Part shown: positions 26,838 through 35,932 of the stretch, piece after piece
Position numbering within the stretch: position 1 is the first letter of the stretch
How the letters are laid out: every line of letters starts with the position of its first letter
NCBI RefSeq assembly: GCF_000718025.1
Contig: NZ_JODS01000011.1
Location: 1 to 64,000, forward strand
DNA length: 64,000 bases
Direction of reading: 5' to 3'
Source of the DNA: Kitasatospora purpeofusca
GTDB lineage: Bacteria > Actinomycetota > Actinomycetes > Streptomycetales > Streptomycetaceae
The notes under the pieces: model-generated
What the model was told of the DNA's origin: nothing
The model's database searches: none
What the model saw: the letters and a program-made list of their open reading frames with translations, nothing else
Translations under genes and position numbers: made by a program

Positions 26838-27161
26838 AAGAGTCTCCTCGATGTCCCGGATCTGACCATTTACACTCATCCTGTTCCGGCCTCCCGACTC
26901 GCGAAAGTCGAACGGATGCGATCAGGTGAAGGACAAGGGGAAGGTCGGTTGCAGAGCGGCCTCGAGTTCGACTGGTGAGCGTGACAGGGTTGCGAACGGC
27001 TCGCGCTGCCAACCCAGCTCCATCAGACCTCTGCCAGGCAGGCCGTCGGGGCCCATCCTCCGCACCCAGGCCGTGGCGCCGGGCGAGGACGACGACCCGG
27101 CCGGTACGAGTAACGAGAAGGTTCCCGCAGTCTGTCGGCTCGGGGACCGGAGGAGCGAATC
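26838..27161. promoter_or_regulatory. Divergent promoter region for the secreted pair and the flavoenzyme
   Basis: These 324 bases separate the minus-strand secreted pair from the plus-strand flavoenzyme, so both promoters must lie here. GGAGGAG for the flavoenzyme is at about 27149-27155. I found no confident hexamers. Confidence 0.4.
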
Positions 27162-28913
27162 GTGAGGCCGGGGCACATCTTTTCTGTCGGCAAGCGGGTT
27201 GCGGTACTGGGCGGTGGTGTGGCCGGACTGTCGGCAGCGTTGGAGCTTGCCGAACGGGGCTACAGCGTCACCGTGTTCGAGTGTCACGAGCTGGGTGGGA
27301 AGGCTCGAAGTATCCCTGTGCCCGGCAGTGGCTTGCCGGGCGAGCACGGGTTCCGGTTCTTCCCCGGGTTCTACCGGAACCTGACGGACACCATGCGTCG
27401 TGTCCCCTTTCCCGGCAACGTCAGCGGCACCTGGGACAACCTGGTAAGGGCCGCTGCCTATCGGGGGGCTCGTGCGAACGGGCAGGCCGACACGGTGGTG
27501 ACGTTCCGGACCGGCTCTCTACTGCCACCCGAGAGTCACGCGTTCGGGCCGGCGGAAGTGATCGCCCTCATCACCCTCGCCTCCAGCACCTTGGCCCATG
27601 TGCCGTTCCGCGAGGCCTTCTACGGCGCACGCAAATACTTTACCTACTGGTCCAGCTGCGACGAGCGCCGCCTGGGTCAGTGGGACCTGCTCTCCTGGAA
27701 CGATTTCTTGCGGGCCGAACGAATGTCTGTTCCGTTCAGGCGCTGGTTCGCCGACGGTATGGTCCGCAACCTGGCCGCCATGAAGTCCAAGGACGCCAGC
27801 ACCCACTCCATCGGCCTGATCCTCGAGGCCACGATCTGGAGCTCGCTCGGCCGGGGAAACGAACCGGGAGGGACGGTGGACCGCGTCCTGAACGGAAGCA
27901 CCGGCGAGAAGCTCATCAACCCCTGGGTCGCCCACCTGGGCACGCTAGGTGTCGATCTGAGGGTGGGCTGGACCGTCACCGACCTGGCCGTGGCGAACAA
28001 CGCCGTCACCTCGGTAGCGGTCCGCGACCGGGCCGGAACCCTCCACAGGTTCGAGGCGGACCACGTCGTCTCCGCCCTGCCCGTCGAACGGTTCGTCTCC
28101 CTCCTGTCTGCGCCGCTGCTGGCCGCCGACCCCGGCCTGGCCGACTGCGCACGCCTTCGCACCGAGTGGATGAACGGACTCATGTTCTACCTCAGGAACG
28201 AGCTGCCCGTTATTCGCGGCCATGTCAACTATGTGGACTCGCCGTGGGCAATCACCTCGGTCAGCCAGGCCCAGTTCTGGCAGCGCCCCTTCACCGACTA
28301 CCACGACGGCACGGTCCGGGAATGCCTGTCGACGATCATCTCCGACTGGTCAGCACCCGGCATGTTCAACCGGAGGCCCGCGCGAGAATGCACGCCCGCG
28401 GAGATCGCCCGCGAGGCCTGGGAACAGATCAAGGCCCACCTCAACAGCCATGGGAAGGAGGTGCTGACCGATGCCATGCTCCATTCGTGGTTCCTCGACC
28501 CGGCCATCACCGCGGCGGGAACCCCCGCCGTGGCGAATGCCAGCCCCCTGTTCGTCCAGCACCCGGGCTCCTGGCGCGACCGTCCCGACTCCAGGACCGC
28601 CCTGCGCAACCTGTTCCTGGCCGGCGACTGGATCCGTACCGACATCAACGTCAGCACCATGGAAGGCGCCAACGCTGCGGCTCGACAGGCCGTCAACGCC
28701 CTCCTGGACGCCGACGGATCCACCCTGCCCCGCTGTACCCTGGGCGTGCTCCACCGGCCCCCGGAGTTCGAGCGCCTCAAGGAGCTCGACCGCGAGCGAT
28801 TCGACCGTGGTCTTCCGAACCTCTACGATCCTGACCGGCTCACGCCCGAAACCACGCCTCAGGACCACAGTCCAGTACTGGAGAGAGGCGTCGGCCCACG
28901 CCACGAAGGATGA
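27162..28913 (+). CDS. FAD-dependent hydroxysqualene dehydroxylase/phytoene desaturase-like oxidoreductase
   Basis: The product has 583 residues. A Rossmann dinucleotide motif, VAVLGGGVAGLSAALELAER (residues about 13-32), binds FAD, with the acidic end VFE at 40. GKARS and GEHGFRFFPGFYRNL match the squalene/phytoene desaturase branch of the amine-oxidase superfamily. Near the C-terminus, NLFLAGDWIRTDIN and STMEGANAAARQAVNALL form the second FAD contact. No signal peptide is present. The GTG start at 27162 has GGAGGAG seven bases upstream. A redox reaction on an isoprenoid or other lipid is inferred. Its neighbours on both sides are small secreted proteins, which is unusual for this enzyme, since it commonly sits in hopanoid clusters. 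Confidence 0.85.
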   Translation: MRPGHIFSVGKRVAVLGGGVAGLSAALELAERGYSVTVFECHELGGKARSIPVPGSGLPGEHGFRFFPGFYRNLTDTMRRVPFPGNVSGTWDNLVRAAAYRGARANGQADTVVTFRTGSLLPPESHAFGPAEVIALITLASSTLAHVPFREAFYGARKYFTYWSSCDERRLGQWDLLSWNDFLRAERMSVPFRRWFADGMVRNLAAMKSKDASTHSIGLILEATIWSSLGRGNEPGGTVDRVLNGSTGEKLINPWVAHLGTLGVDLRVGWTVTDLAVANNAVTSVAVRDRAGTLHRFEADHVVSALPVERFVSLLSAPLLAADPGLADCARLRTEWMNGLMFYLRNELPVIRGHVNYVDSPWAITSVSQAQFWQRPFTDYHDGTVRECLSTIISDWSAPGMFNRRPARECTPAEIAREAWEQIKAHLNSHGKEVLTDAMLHSWFLDPAITAAGTPAVANASPLFVQHPGSWRDRPDSRTALRNLFLAGDWIRTDINVSTMEGANAAARQAVNALLDADGSTLPRCTLGVLHRPPEFERLKELDRERFDRGLPNLYDPDRLTPETTPQDHSPVLERGVGPRHEG

Positions 28914-28958
28914 ACTCTCGGCGGGCCCAGCCAGCGATATGCTCCGAGCAGTCCTGCC

Positions 28959-29558
28959 TTACATGGTGGGTGTGAGAGTCAGGCCAGCGGAGCAGACAGC
29001 GAACCTCATGCCCGTCACACTCGCGCCGTCTCCGAAAGCACGGGTCAAAACCGCCGCGAACGTGGGATTCACCACGATGCTGGTCTCATCGATTCCCAGA
29101 GTCTGATCCAGCAGGGACAGATGGAGCGCGGTGAGATCGACAGCGTATTCAAGAATGTCCATGCGCGTACCCACTGGATCGAAGCTGCTCCTCACTTGGA
29201 ACTCGGGGTCGGCCGTCGGCAACGAGGTTCGGGGCTCGGTCACCTCGACGAAGGCACCCGTTGCCGTCTCGAGCCGGAACCCGCCGCGAAAGGTGACCCG
29301 ACCACGGCCGGTGACATCCAGCCGACCGCCCGGGTCGGTGAGCGTCGTTCCCGGCTCCGCTCGGTCCACGAGCTGCACGCCGGGTGCCATGGCACGAAAC
29401 CCGACCCCCAGGTCGGAAAGAGCCTTCCACTGCTCAGGACTGACATGACAGGTGACCGTGCCACCATCAAGGGCCACATGCACCCCTGCGGCCCGGGCAG
29501 TCGCCACCCCGCCGACCAGGACGAACGCTCCGAGAGAAGCGACAACGCGCTTTCGCAT
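28959..29558 (-). CDS. Secreted hypothetical protein
   Basis: The product has 199 residues and a signal peptide ending near ATARA (about 23). The mature part is beta-strand-rich with two cysteines (VTCHVS near 37; FAVCSAG near the C-terminus) and motifs LDVTGRGRVTFRGGFRLE and DLTALHLSLLDQTLGIDETS. It is convergent with the flavoenzyme, with 45 bases between stops. ATG 29558 was chosen because GGGTGAGG precedes it by about seven bases; an in-frame ATG at 29579 would only lengthen the signal peptide. The family is not recognised. TGRG-x3-F is also present in the 26385-26837 protein, but overall similarity is not evident. Confidence 0.7.
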   Translation of the reverse strand: MRKRVVASLGAFVLVGGVATARAAGVHVALDGGTVTCHVSPEQWKALSDLGVGFRAMAPGVQLVDRAEPGTTLTDPGGRLDVTGRGRVTFRGGFRLETATGAFVEVTEPRTSLPTADPEFQVRSSFDPVGTRMDILEYAVDLTALHLSLLDQTLGIDETSIVVNPTFAAVLTRAFGDGASVTGMRFAVCSAGLTLTPTM

Positions 29559-29985
29559 GAAGATCCTCACCCGTTTCATGACCGGCTCCACAATCGGCCT
29601 TCTGCGCGATCGGCTCCGGGCACTGACCGACCGGCCCGCAGGCACCTCCAGAACGCCCGGCGACCGCACGGCCCCGGTCCGGCCATACAGCCAGGAGCGA
29701 AGCCGATCGTGGTCTTCTTGCCACAGCATCAACCTGCTCGACCACTTGTGCGAGCCGGCCGGTCCATCGGCGGCCACGGTGCCGTCGAACGCGGGCCGGT
29801 GAGTCCGAGCGGCGCACAGCCACCCGGAGAACCGGCACCCAACGCCGCCCCGCCCACCGGCCGGCCGCGCACATCCATCCAGTGGAACTGTCAGCGGGCA
29901 CGTCGCGTACACGGCGGCGTGAGGGTAGGACTCGACGGCGCTCAGGCACCGGAAGCACGGGGCAGAACAGTCGGAGGGAATCGGC
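29559..29985. other. Divergent intergenic region
   Basis: No gene is supported. The region separates the secreted protein (minus) from the tripeptidyl aminopeptidase (plus); CGGAGGGA at 29972-29979 is the ribosome site of the latter. Confidence 0.4.
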
Positions 29986-31581
29986 ATGGCGTCTCACGTC
30001 GACACACGGCAGCCGCTGCGGCGCCTCACCGTGGCACTCACCGCGCTGGCACTCTGGGCCGGGTGCCCGGGCAGCGCGGCAGCCGCACCGGCACAGGGGC
30101 GGCAGGTCCCGCCAGTAACGTGGGAGGACTGCCCACAGGACTCCCTGACAGGCCTGCCGAAGGACGTCGACCCGGCCCTGATGCGCTGCGCGACCTACGC
30201 CGTCCCGCTGGACCACGCGCATCCCGAAGGCAGCACGGTGCCGCTGGCCCTGATGAAGCGCAGCGCCAAAGACCCGGGTAAGCGGATCGGATCGATCCTC
30301 ACGAACTTCGGCGGCCCCGGCACTGCGGGCTGGGGCGCGCCCGTCGTCGCGGAGTACTTCTTCTCGCCCGCGGTCCTGGAACGCTTCGACGTGGTCGCGT
30401 TCGACCCGCGCGGGGTCGGGCGCAGCATGCCGTTGCGCTGCTACACCTCCCAGCAGCAGTTCGACACGGTCGACGCCAAGCTCATGCGCGACCCGGTCAC
30501 CCCGCAGCAACTCGCCGACGAGACCGACGCCCTGCGCGCCCAGGGTGACCTGTGCCGCGACAACGCCGGACCGTTGCTAGGCCACATGTCCACGGCCGTC
30601 GTGGCGCGGGACCTGGATCTGCTGAGACAGGCGGTCGGCGACGAGAAGTTGACCTACTTCGGCGTCTCCTACGGGACGTTCCTCGGCGACACCTACGCGA
30701 ACATGTTCCCGGACAAGGTCCGCGCGATCGTGAACACCGGCAACACCGACCCGGCCCTGCGCTCCTCCGACGGGACCCGCTACGAACACGACCGCGCGCT
30801 CAACTACGAGGACGTGCTCGACTCGGTGCTCCAGCGCTGCAAGCAGGCCGGCGTGCCGGCCTGCCCGTTCGCAGACGGGAACCCGCGGGCCAAGTTCGAC
30901 GCGATCCGCGACCACCTACGCGCCCACGCCGACTCGGCGCTCACGACCGCCGACGGCACGAGCGTGACGCTCAACTCATTCGTCAACGACCTCTACGGCA
31001 GCCTCCCCGACCCCGCCACCTACTCCGCACTGGCCAAACGCTGGCAGGCCCTCCACGACGCACTGCCCCCGGAGAGCGGTGCAGGCTCCGCCCGCCCGCG
31101 CACCGCCGGCACCCCGTTCACCGGGAACAACGCCAACCCGGCGGTCAACTGCAGCGACATGCCCTACCCCCGCGACGTGAACGGCCTCGCCGGCCTGGCC
31201 GACACCTGGGAGAAGGACGCCCCCACCTTCGGCCGCCCGCAGGTCTTCAACGGCCTCAACCAGTGCTCGACCTGGCCCTACACACCAGCCCCGGACGACG
31301 ACGTCTACCGCGGCCCCTGGAACACCTACACCGGGAGCACACCGATTCTCCTGGTGAACGCCCTCCACGACCCCGCCACCCCGTACTCCTACGCCCAGAA
31401 CGCAGCCCGTGAACTCGGCCCCTCCACACGGCTGCTCACCGTCGACGCCTTCGGGCACGGTTCCATCTCCCCGGACGAGAGTGCCTGCGCCGCCGGGCAC
31501 ATCACCACCTACCTCCTCACCACCACCGCCCCCGACCCGGACACCACCTGCACCGACCCAGCTCAGCCCTTCACACCCTGA
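29986..31581 (+). CDS. Secreted tripeptidyl aminopeptidase (S33 family alpha/beta hydrolase)
   Basis: The product has 531 residues, in the size range of Streptomyces Tap/Slp peptidases, which release N-terminal tripeptides outside the cell. The signal peptide runs to about residue 34 (GSAAAA). TNFGGPGTAGWG forms the oxyanion region. The nucleophile is Ser228 in YFGVSYGTFLG, the acid Asp462 in NALHDPATP and the base His491 in FGHGS. Six or more Cys in the cap and C-terminus suit an exported enzyme. CGGAGGGA lies six bases before ATG 29986. It is monocistronic. Confidence 0.93.
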   Translation: MASHVDTRQPLRRLTVALTALALWAGCPGSAAAAPAQGRQVPPVTWEDCPQDSLTGLPKDVDPALMRCATYAVPLDHAHPEGSTVPLALMKRSAKDPGKRIGSILTNFGGPGTAGWGAPVVAEYFFSPAVLERFDVVAFDPRGVGRSMPLRCYTSQQQFDTVDAKLMRDPVTPQQLADETDALRAQGDLCRDNAGPLLGHMSTAVVARDLDLLRQAVGDEKLTYFGVSYGTFLGDTYANMFPDKVRAIVNTGNTDPALRSSDGTRYEHDRALNYEDVLDSVLQRCKQAGVPACPFADGNPRAKFDAIRDHLRAHADSALTTADGTSVTLNSFVNDLYGSLPDPATYSALAKRWQALHDALPPESGAGSARPRTAGTPFTGNNANPAVNCSDMPYPRDVNGLAGLADTWEKDAPTFGRPQVFNGLNQCSTWPYTPAPDDDVYRGPWNTYTGSTPILLVNALHDPATPYSYAQNAARELGPSTRLLTVDAFGHGSISPDESACAAGHITTYLLTTTAPDPDTTCTDPAQPFTP

Positions 31582-31774
31582 CCAGCACAGCCACACCGGG
31601 CCGCGTACCGGCGGGGGTCCAGGACCGGGCGGCCCAGGTCACGGTCGGCGGGAGCGGGCCGGCCGTTGTACGGGGCCAGCTCCAACCGATCGGACGCGGC
31701 GGGGTCCGGGGTGGGGCAAGTGGTATCGGTCATCGCGCGATACCCCCGATAGTCGGGAACGAGACACCGGACGA

Positions 31775-31803
31775 CTGTCCCGGCCCGGGCAGGCCCGGGA
31801 CAG
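31775..31803. terminator. Possible terminator downstream of the aminopeptidase
   Basis: The inverted repeat CTGTCCCGG (31775-31783) / CCGGGACAG (31795-31803) has an 11-base GC-rich loop and lies 193 bases after the stop codon. Confidence 0.4.
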
Positions 31804-31832
31804 CGGGTGTGCGGGTCGCGGTACGGGACAGG

Positions 31833-32270
31833 TCAGCCGGTCTCGGTCTCGTGCCGGTGGAGGGCGTCCAGGAGCGCTGTCTGCCGCTCAGTCAGCTTCC
31901 CGTCGGTGCGGGCGATCGCCTGCTTCCGCAGCCAGGTCCCGGGCCGGAAGGCCGGGTGTCGCCGAGGCCGGTACGGTTGGCCGGGCCGTCCAGGGTGCCG
32001 CCGGCTGCGAGGTAGGCGAGCAGGCGGCGGTAGGAGCGGTTCCAGGCGCCACAGCTCGTCCAGCGCGTCGACCCTCTCCGCGCCGGCCACCAGCAGGATC
32101 CGCTCCATGCGGGTGGGGCACCGGTCGGTGTGCCAGACCTCGGTGACGGTCAGGTCGCGGCCCACCCAGGTGATGTGGATGTTCGCGGTCCGGTCCGGCG
32201 TGGCAGTCCTCGCACTCGCGGTGGCGTCGGGTGTTCTGCTCCCTCTCGATCCCGCATAGCTCTCACACCC
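31833..32270 (-). pseudogene. Degenerate fragment with helicase-associated-domain-like repeat
   Basis: In one minus frame, FRPGTWLRKQAIARTDGKLT then ERQTALLDALH fits the repeated helicase-associated (HA) pattern G-W-x2-Q-R-x5-G-x-L. Upstream, in a frame that does not keep this composition, lies protein-like text NIHITWVGRDLTVTEVWHTD and ERILLVAGAERVDALDEL. There is no start codon with a ribosome site. I read it as the decayed 3' end of a gene. Confidence 0.3.
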
Positions 32271-32374
32271 TGGAGGGCGCCCGCGAAGCCCGAGCAACAC
32301 TCCTGGTGCTGCCGAACCTCGTGCGGGAGCGCGGATAGCCGGATGGGCGGCGTCGAGGTGGTCTGCTGCGGGTG

Positions 32375-32995
32375 CTACGACTGGGGTTCGATGGTCGCAC
32401 CCACGGCTCTGAGCGCCATGCTCAGCAGTTCCCGGTCGCTGCTCACCGCCTTCACGAATGCCGGTTCGAGATCCTGCTCCCTCGGCAGGGACAGCTCGTC
32501 CGTCCACCAGTGGAGAGCGTCCTTCGCTTCCGGAAGCGCGAGCGGTGTTCGAGTACGAGCCCGTGGTTGGGCCGGGACGAAGACCGTCATCGCTGATCCG
32601 TCGGATGCGGGGGTGGTATCCGCGGGCTGCGGATCGGTCCTCGGGCCGGTTTCCTCGCGGGCCAGTCTGCAGAGCCTGTCGATGATGATGCTGACGCTGT
32701 GCACCTGCTCGGGTGTCACCCATCGCACTCGGCCGGCGAGGTGGACGGCAACGTCGTGGGTGAAGTCCCAGTTCTGTCGGCGGGTGCTGCAGAAGAGGTT
32801 GTAGATGGTGGTTCGCGAGGGCACTGGCGCCCTGTGCGGTGCGGGGACGCTCTTCGAGCTCTTCTTCATGTCAGTGGCGATCGATCCCACCGATGGGTAC
32901 CGCGCGTAGGAGTGCAGCTGGTGAAGGGCTTCGTTGAGCGTTCGGTGCGCTCCCGGCGGCAGGTCCGGCCGGCTCAGCTGTCCCGCCACGCCCAT
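32375..32995 (-). CDS. Putative DNA-binding-type protein with actinomycete N-terminal regulatory module
   Basis: The product has 206 residues. Residues 15-110 (RTLNEALHQLHSYARYPSVG, TTIYNLFCSTRRQNWDFTHD and VHLAGRVRWVTPEQVHSVSI) resemble the small helix-turn-helix-like module that begins many Streptomyces regulators and nSTAND ATPases. Here it is followed by about 90 residues without an ATPase (WWTDELSLPREQDLEPAFVK). GAGAGGGG lies six bases before ATG 32995. It may be a truncated member or a stand-alone protein. Third positions are somewhat less GC-rich than average, so transfer is possible. Confidence 0.65.
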   Translation of the reverse strand: MGVAGQLSRPDLPPGAHRTLNEALHQLHSYARYPSVGSIATDMKKSSKSVPAPHRAPVPSRTTIYNLFCSTRRQNWDFTHDVAVHLAGRVRWVTPEQVHSVSIIIDRLCRLAREETGPRTDPQPADTTPASDGSAMTVFVPAQPRARTRTPLALPEAKDALHWWTDELSLPREQDLEPAFVKAVSSDRELLSMALRAVGATIEPQS

Positions 32996-33180
32996 CTTCG
33001 GCCCCTCTCGGCATCGAGTCCCCCGTTCAACGGCGTTCAAGGCCGTTCAACGCTGTCCCATACTAGGCCGATCTGACAGTGCGTCGGACCTGTTCGCTTC
33101 CATTGGTTCAGCGCGTCTCTGTAATACTGGCATTGGGGGAAGATTCTTCGCGTCATCGAATCCGCGAAGGAGATTAGCCA

Positions 33181-33315
33181 ATGAGCAAGAAGCGTCTGAG
33201 CACCGCTCGCAATCTCGCGCGCACTGCCCTCTTCAGCGGCGTCCGGGGCATCGCCTACGGCACTGGATCGGTCCTTGCCGGGCTCCTCGTGTGGCTTGTC
33301 AAATCCACCTTCTGA
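33181..33315 (+). CDS. 44-residue membrane peptide
   Basis: This is a short gene with good signals. AAGGAG (33167-33172) lies eight bases before ATG 33181. It has 44 codons, a basic N-terminus (MSKKRLSTARNLARTAL) and one hydrophobic segment (GSVLAGLLVWLVKSTF). An intrinsic terminator with a U-tract follows 11 bases after the stop. A cationic amphipathic peptide with a membrane span could be a small membrane regulator, a type I toxin-like peptide or a bacteriocin-like peptide; the sequence does not discriminate. The base composition is lower in GC than the surroundings. Confidence 0.65.
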   Translation: MSKKRLSTARNLARTALFSGVRGIAYGTGSVLAGLLVWLVKSTF

Positions 33316-33325
33316 ACGAATTGAT

Positions 33326-33364
33326 AAGGCGGGCGCCGGTTCATCCGGGCGCCCGCCTCGTTTT
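33326..33364 (+). terminator. Intrinsic terminator with U-tract
   Basis: The stem AGGCGGGCGCC (33327-33337) / GGCGCCCGCCT (33348-33358) has a 10-base loop and is followed by CGTTTTG. It is one of few hairpins in the window with a U-tract, and it ends the 44-residue peptide gene. Confidence 0.8.
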
Positions 33365-33429
33365 GCGAAATTCAACGTTCTTGGATCCATTGCATCAGCG
33401 AAGAACGCACATGCGGCGGACTTGCCGTT

Positions 33430-33768
33430 TCAATTCCTGTCTGGAACTGACCGGCCGTGCGGAATCTGGGTAATGCTGCAGGGGGTTTCTCCGGTGCTTC
33501 TGGCCTGCTTCGGCCAGCGTTCGGCGTGGAGGAGGCGCACGACCCACCAGGGATCGTCCTCGGGCGGGCCGTGCTTCTCGGCGCGGCGCAGGGCTCGGGC
33601 GGTGGGCAGGTCCAGGCTGAGGGGCCAGCGCTTGTCGGTGCGGCGCCGGCGGTCGCAGGGCGGGCATTCCAGGCGGTCCGGGCCGGCCCGTTCGTCGAGT
33701 TCGTGCTCGGCGTCGTGAGTGCCACCGAGGGGGCCGTGGCAGGTGTGGCAGGGGTGCAGGGCGTACCC
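33430..33768 (-). pseudogene. Gene fragment with paired-cysteine motifs
   Basis: A minus-strand frame of about 110 codons has protein-like composition: GYALHPCHTCHGPLGG, LECPPCDRRRRTDKRWPLSL, PEDDPWWVVRLLHAERWPKQ. Two CxxC pairs suggest a zinc ribbon. It has no start codon of its own and abuts the MmyB-like remnant. Probably a 3' gene fragment; family not recognised. Confidence 0.35.
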
Positions 33769-34240
33769 ACAGCCGGGTGGTCGAAGGTCTTGGGCCGCAG
33801 GCCGAGGGACCTCACACCCTGACTGCGCCACATCTGCTCGAACTCCTCGCTGACACTGCGCAGTTCTGCGACCGTGGCGGCCATCCGGGGATCGTCGGGG
33901 TGGTGGCCGGCGGCCAGCCGCAGTGCTTCGACCGCGCACTGCGCGACGCCGCGCCAATCCGTGTAGAGCGCGCGGGCCGCCGGGTCCAGGAAGAGCGAAC
34001 GCAGGACCTGGCGGCGGTCCGCGAGTGGCGAGAGCAGGGCATCGGCCAGGGTGTTGGCCGCCAGCACTTCGAGGCGGCGGTTGACGACGTACGCGACCGC
34101 GGCGGGGAATGCCCCCATCAGCTGGAGCAGGGCCGGCGCCACGCTGTCCGGCGCGTCGGCGGCCTCGGTTCTGGGCAGCAGGCCGGCGAGGCGGTAGGCG
34201 TGCCAGTGGGCGTCGGCGCTCAGGCGTCAGAGTGGACAGA
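33769..34240 (-). pseudogene. MmyB-like transcriptional regulator remnant
   Basis: Residues encoded from about 34205 to 33769 match the ligand-binding C-terminal half of MmyB-type regulators: AYVVNRRLEVLAANTLADAL, DPAARALYTDWRGVAQCAVE, AATVAELRSVSEEFEQMW and the end LRPKTFDHPAVG. The characteristic LTPE segment is in another frame (one-base shift near 34225). The N-terminal helix-turn-helix of about 100 residues is absent, as is the final strand. It is truncated at both ends and frameshifted, so it is dead. Confidence 0.65.
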
Positions 34241-34357
34241 CCCGCCGTCGGCGTGCGCGGTGGCGGGGGTGCCGGCATGGAGAAGGGCAGGTGCCGCGGG
34301 TCGCTGCCCTCCGAGGTGACGACCCGCGGCACGTTCGGTCACCCCTCTACGGGGTGG

Positions 34358-35074
34358 TCACTTCGCCTCGTTCCAGGCGGAGGCGGCCGGTGTGCTGCTG
34401 TTGGCGGCGAACACGGATTCGTCGAGGTCGATGTCGGCGTAGAAGACGCCCAGGTCGTAGCCGTCGCCCTGGGTGTTGACGGTGACGGTGATGGGGGGCT
34501 GTTGGGCAGTTCGGGCTGGAAGCCGTCCCAGAGGTGGACGTGGCGCAGCGGTGCGCAGGGGTCCTCGTAGGCGATGGCGATGGACCAGCCGCCCCAGCTG
34601 TGGGGCTTGACCACGGAGTCCATGTTCGCGCCGGTGTAGGTGCCGGTGCCGTGGCTGCGGACGAGGTCGGTGATGTCGGCGGAGGCCTGGTAGCTGCTCT
34701 CCTCGTCGGTGGTGATGTAGCCGATGGACGGCTGCTGGTTGGCGATGTTGGTGTAGTCGCCGTCGCCGGGGAACTTGAGGTAGATCTCGTCGATGCGGTC
34801 CTCGGGCAGGACGGTGTCGCCGATGCCGCGGGTTCCGCCCCAGTAGAGGCGGGCGTACTTGACGGTCGCGCCCGGGGGGAGGTTGAGGTCGGCGGAGCTG
34901 GCGGAGTAGATCGGGTCGCCGAGCGGGCCGATGGAGCCGGGGTCGATGTTGACGTACTTCATCTGTGCCGCGCGAGTGGGCGCTGGGCGCGGCGAGCGCG
35001 CAGGTAGCCGAGGCGACGGCGACCGCGACGGCGAGCGTGCGGCGGGCAGAGGGGGTGGTACGGGGATGTGGCAA
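34358..35074 (-). pseudogene. Secreted DUF3344-like surface protein with two frameshifts
   Basis: A signal peptide (ARRTLAVAVAVASATCALAA) in one frame is followed, after a one-base shift near 34965, by a mature domain in a second frame: SSADLNLPPGATVKYARLYW, YQASADITDLVRSHGTGTYT, SWGGWSIAIAYEDPCAPLRH, LWDGFQ. A second shift in a run of six G (plus strand, about 34494) returns to the first frame for TVTVNTQGDGYDLGVFYADI and DESVFAANSSTPAASAWNEA. The order matches the exported repetitive surface-protein family annotated DUF3344. A TTG at 35074 with GGAGGA upstream is the likely start. The two shifts could be decay, sequencing error or, at the G6 tract, phase variation. Confidence 0.6.
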
Positions 35075-35932
35075 CGGGTCCTCCGGTGCGAGGCGCTTGC
35101 GGGAATGGCCTCCACAGGAGCACGATCCGGACCGTTGATCGGCCGATTCCCCCGAACGAGGGCGCGCCCGGCACCGCGAGGCCGCCCCCAGAAAGGCCTG
35201 TGTGTGATCGAACAACGCCACGCCGCCGTCCACTGCGCCAGGGCCGAAGCGGTGACCGTGGACCGCACCAGGACAGGCAGGCCGCTGGCTGCGGACCGGC
35301 GGTCCGCAGCCGGCGGCCGCCCGGTGCGCAGCGCGGCTCGGCGCCACACTGGCCGGCCGGCACCCTTTTCTACCGCGACCACGTGTTGGTCGACGCCGTC
35401 CCCGAGCAGTTCGACCGCCGCGCCGCCATCGCGCCCCTGGTCAGGGACGAGCCGTCGCTCGGCCCGACATCGCCTTCGGCATCGCCGCCACCACCGCGGT
35501 CGAGGACCGGTTCGGCAACCACCTGCTCCGCTGCCAGCGCGACGACCGGAGCTCTCTGCTCACACCTCTGCCGGATTTCCCGCAACCGAAAGGCGGTGCG
35601 TGATGTCAGTGATCAAAGCCGACCGGACCTGGCGACGCACACCTGAACGACACCGGCAGGCCCCGGCGCGCCCGCCGGCCGGTCCCCTTGCCCCGTACGG
35701 TGCTGAACGAGCTCGGCCGCGAACCGCCCGCCTTGGTCGCGAGGAGGGAAGCCGCCACCGAAGGCGGCCGGGCCAGTGGCGCGGGCGGCGCCAGGGCCGC
35801 CCGCCGACAGCACGGCACGAGGACGCCAGGGCGCGTCCGTCCGGTGGCGGCCGACCGCAGGTGCGCCATCACCGGAGCGGCCCCGCCCCTCCTGCCCGGG
35901 CCCGGGAACGAGCACTCCGGCGCTCCCCCGGA
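35075..35932. other. Region of decayed coding sequence
   Basis: No intact gene lies here. At about 35360-35604 (plus) protein-like text in two frames (YRDHVLVDAVPEQFDRRAAI, then PDIAFGIAATTAVEDRFGNH, LLTPLPDFPQPKGGA and stop) suggests a frameshifted fragment of an unknown gene. Its stop overlaps an ATG (TGATG at about 35602) that opens only a short plausible peptide. Confidence 0.3.

Noticed and set aside
26385..29558. Homology between the two small secreted proteins flanking the flavoenzyme
   Set aside because: Both have two Cys and a TGRG-x3-F motif, but length and remaining sequence do not align convincingly by eye, so I do not call them paralogues.
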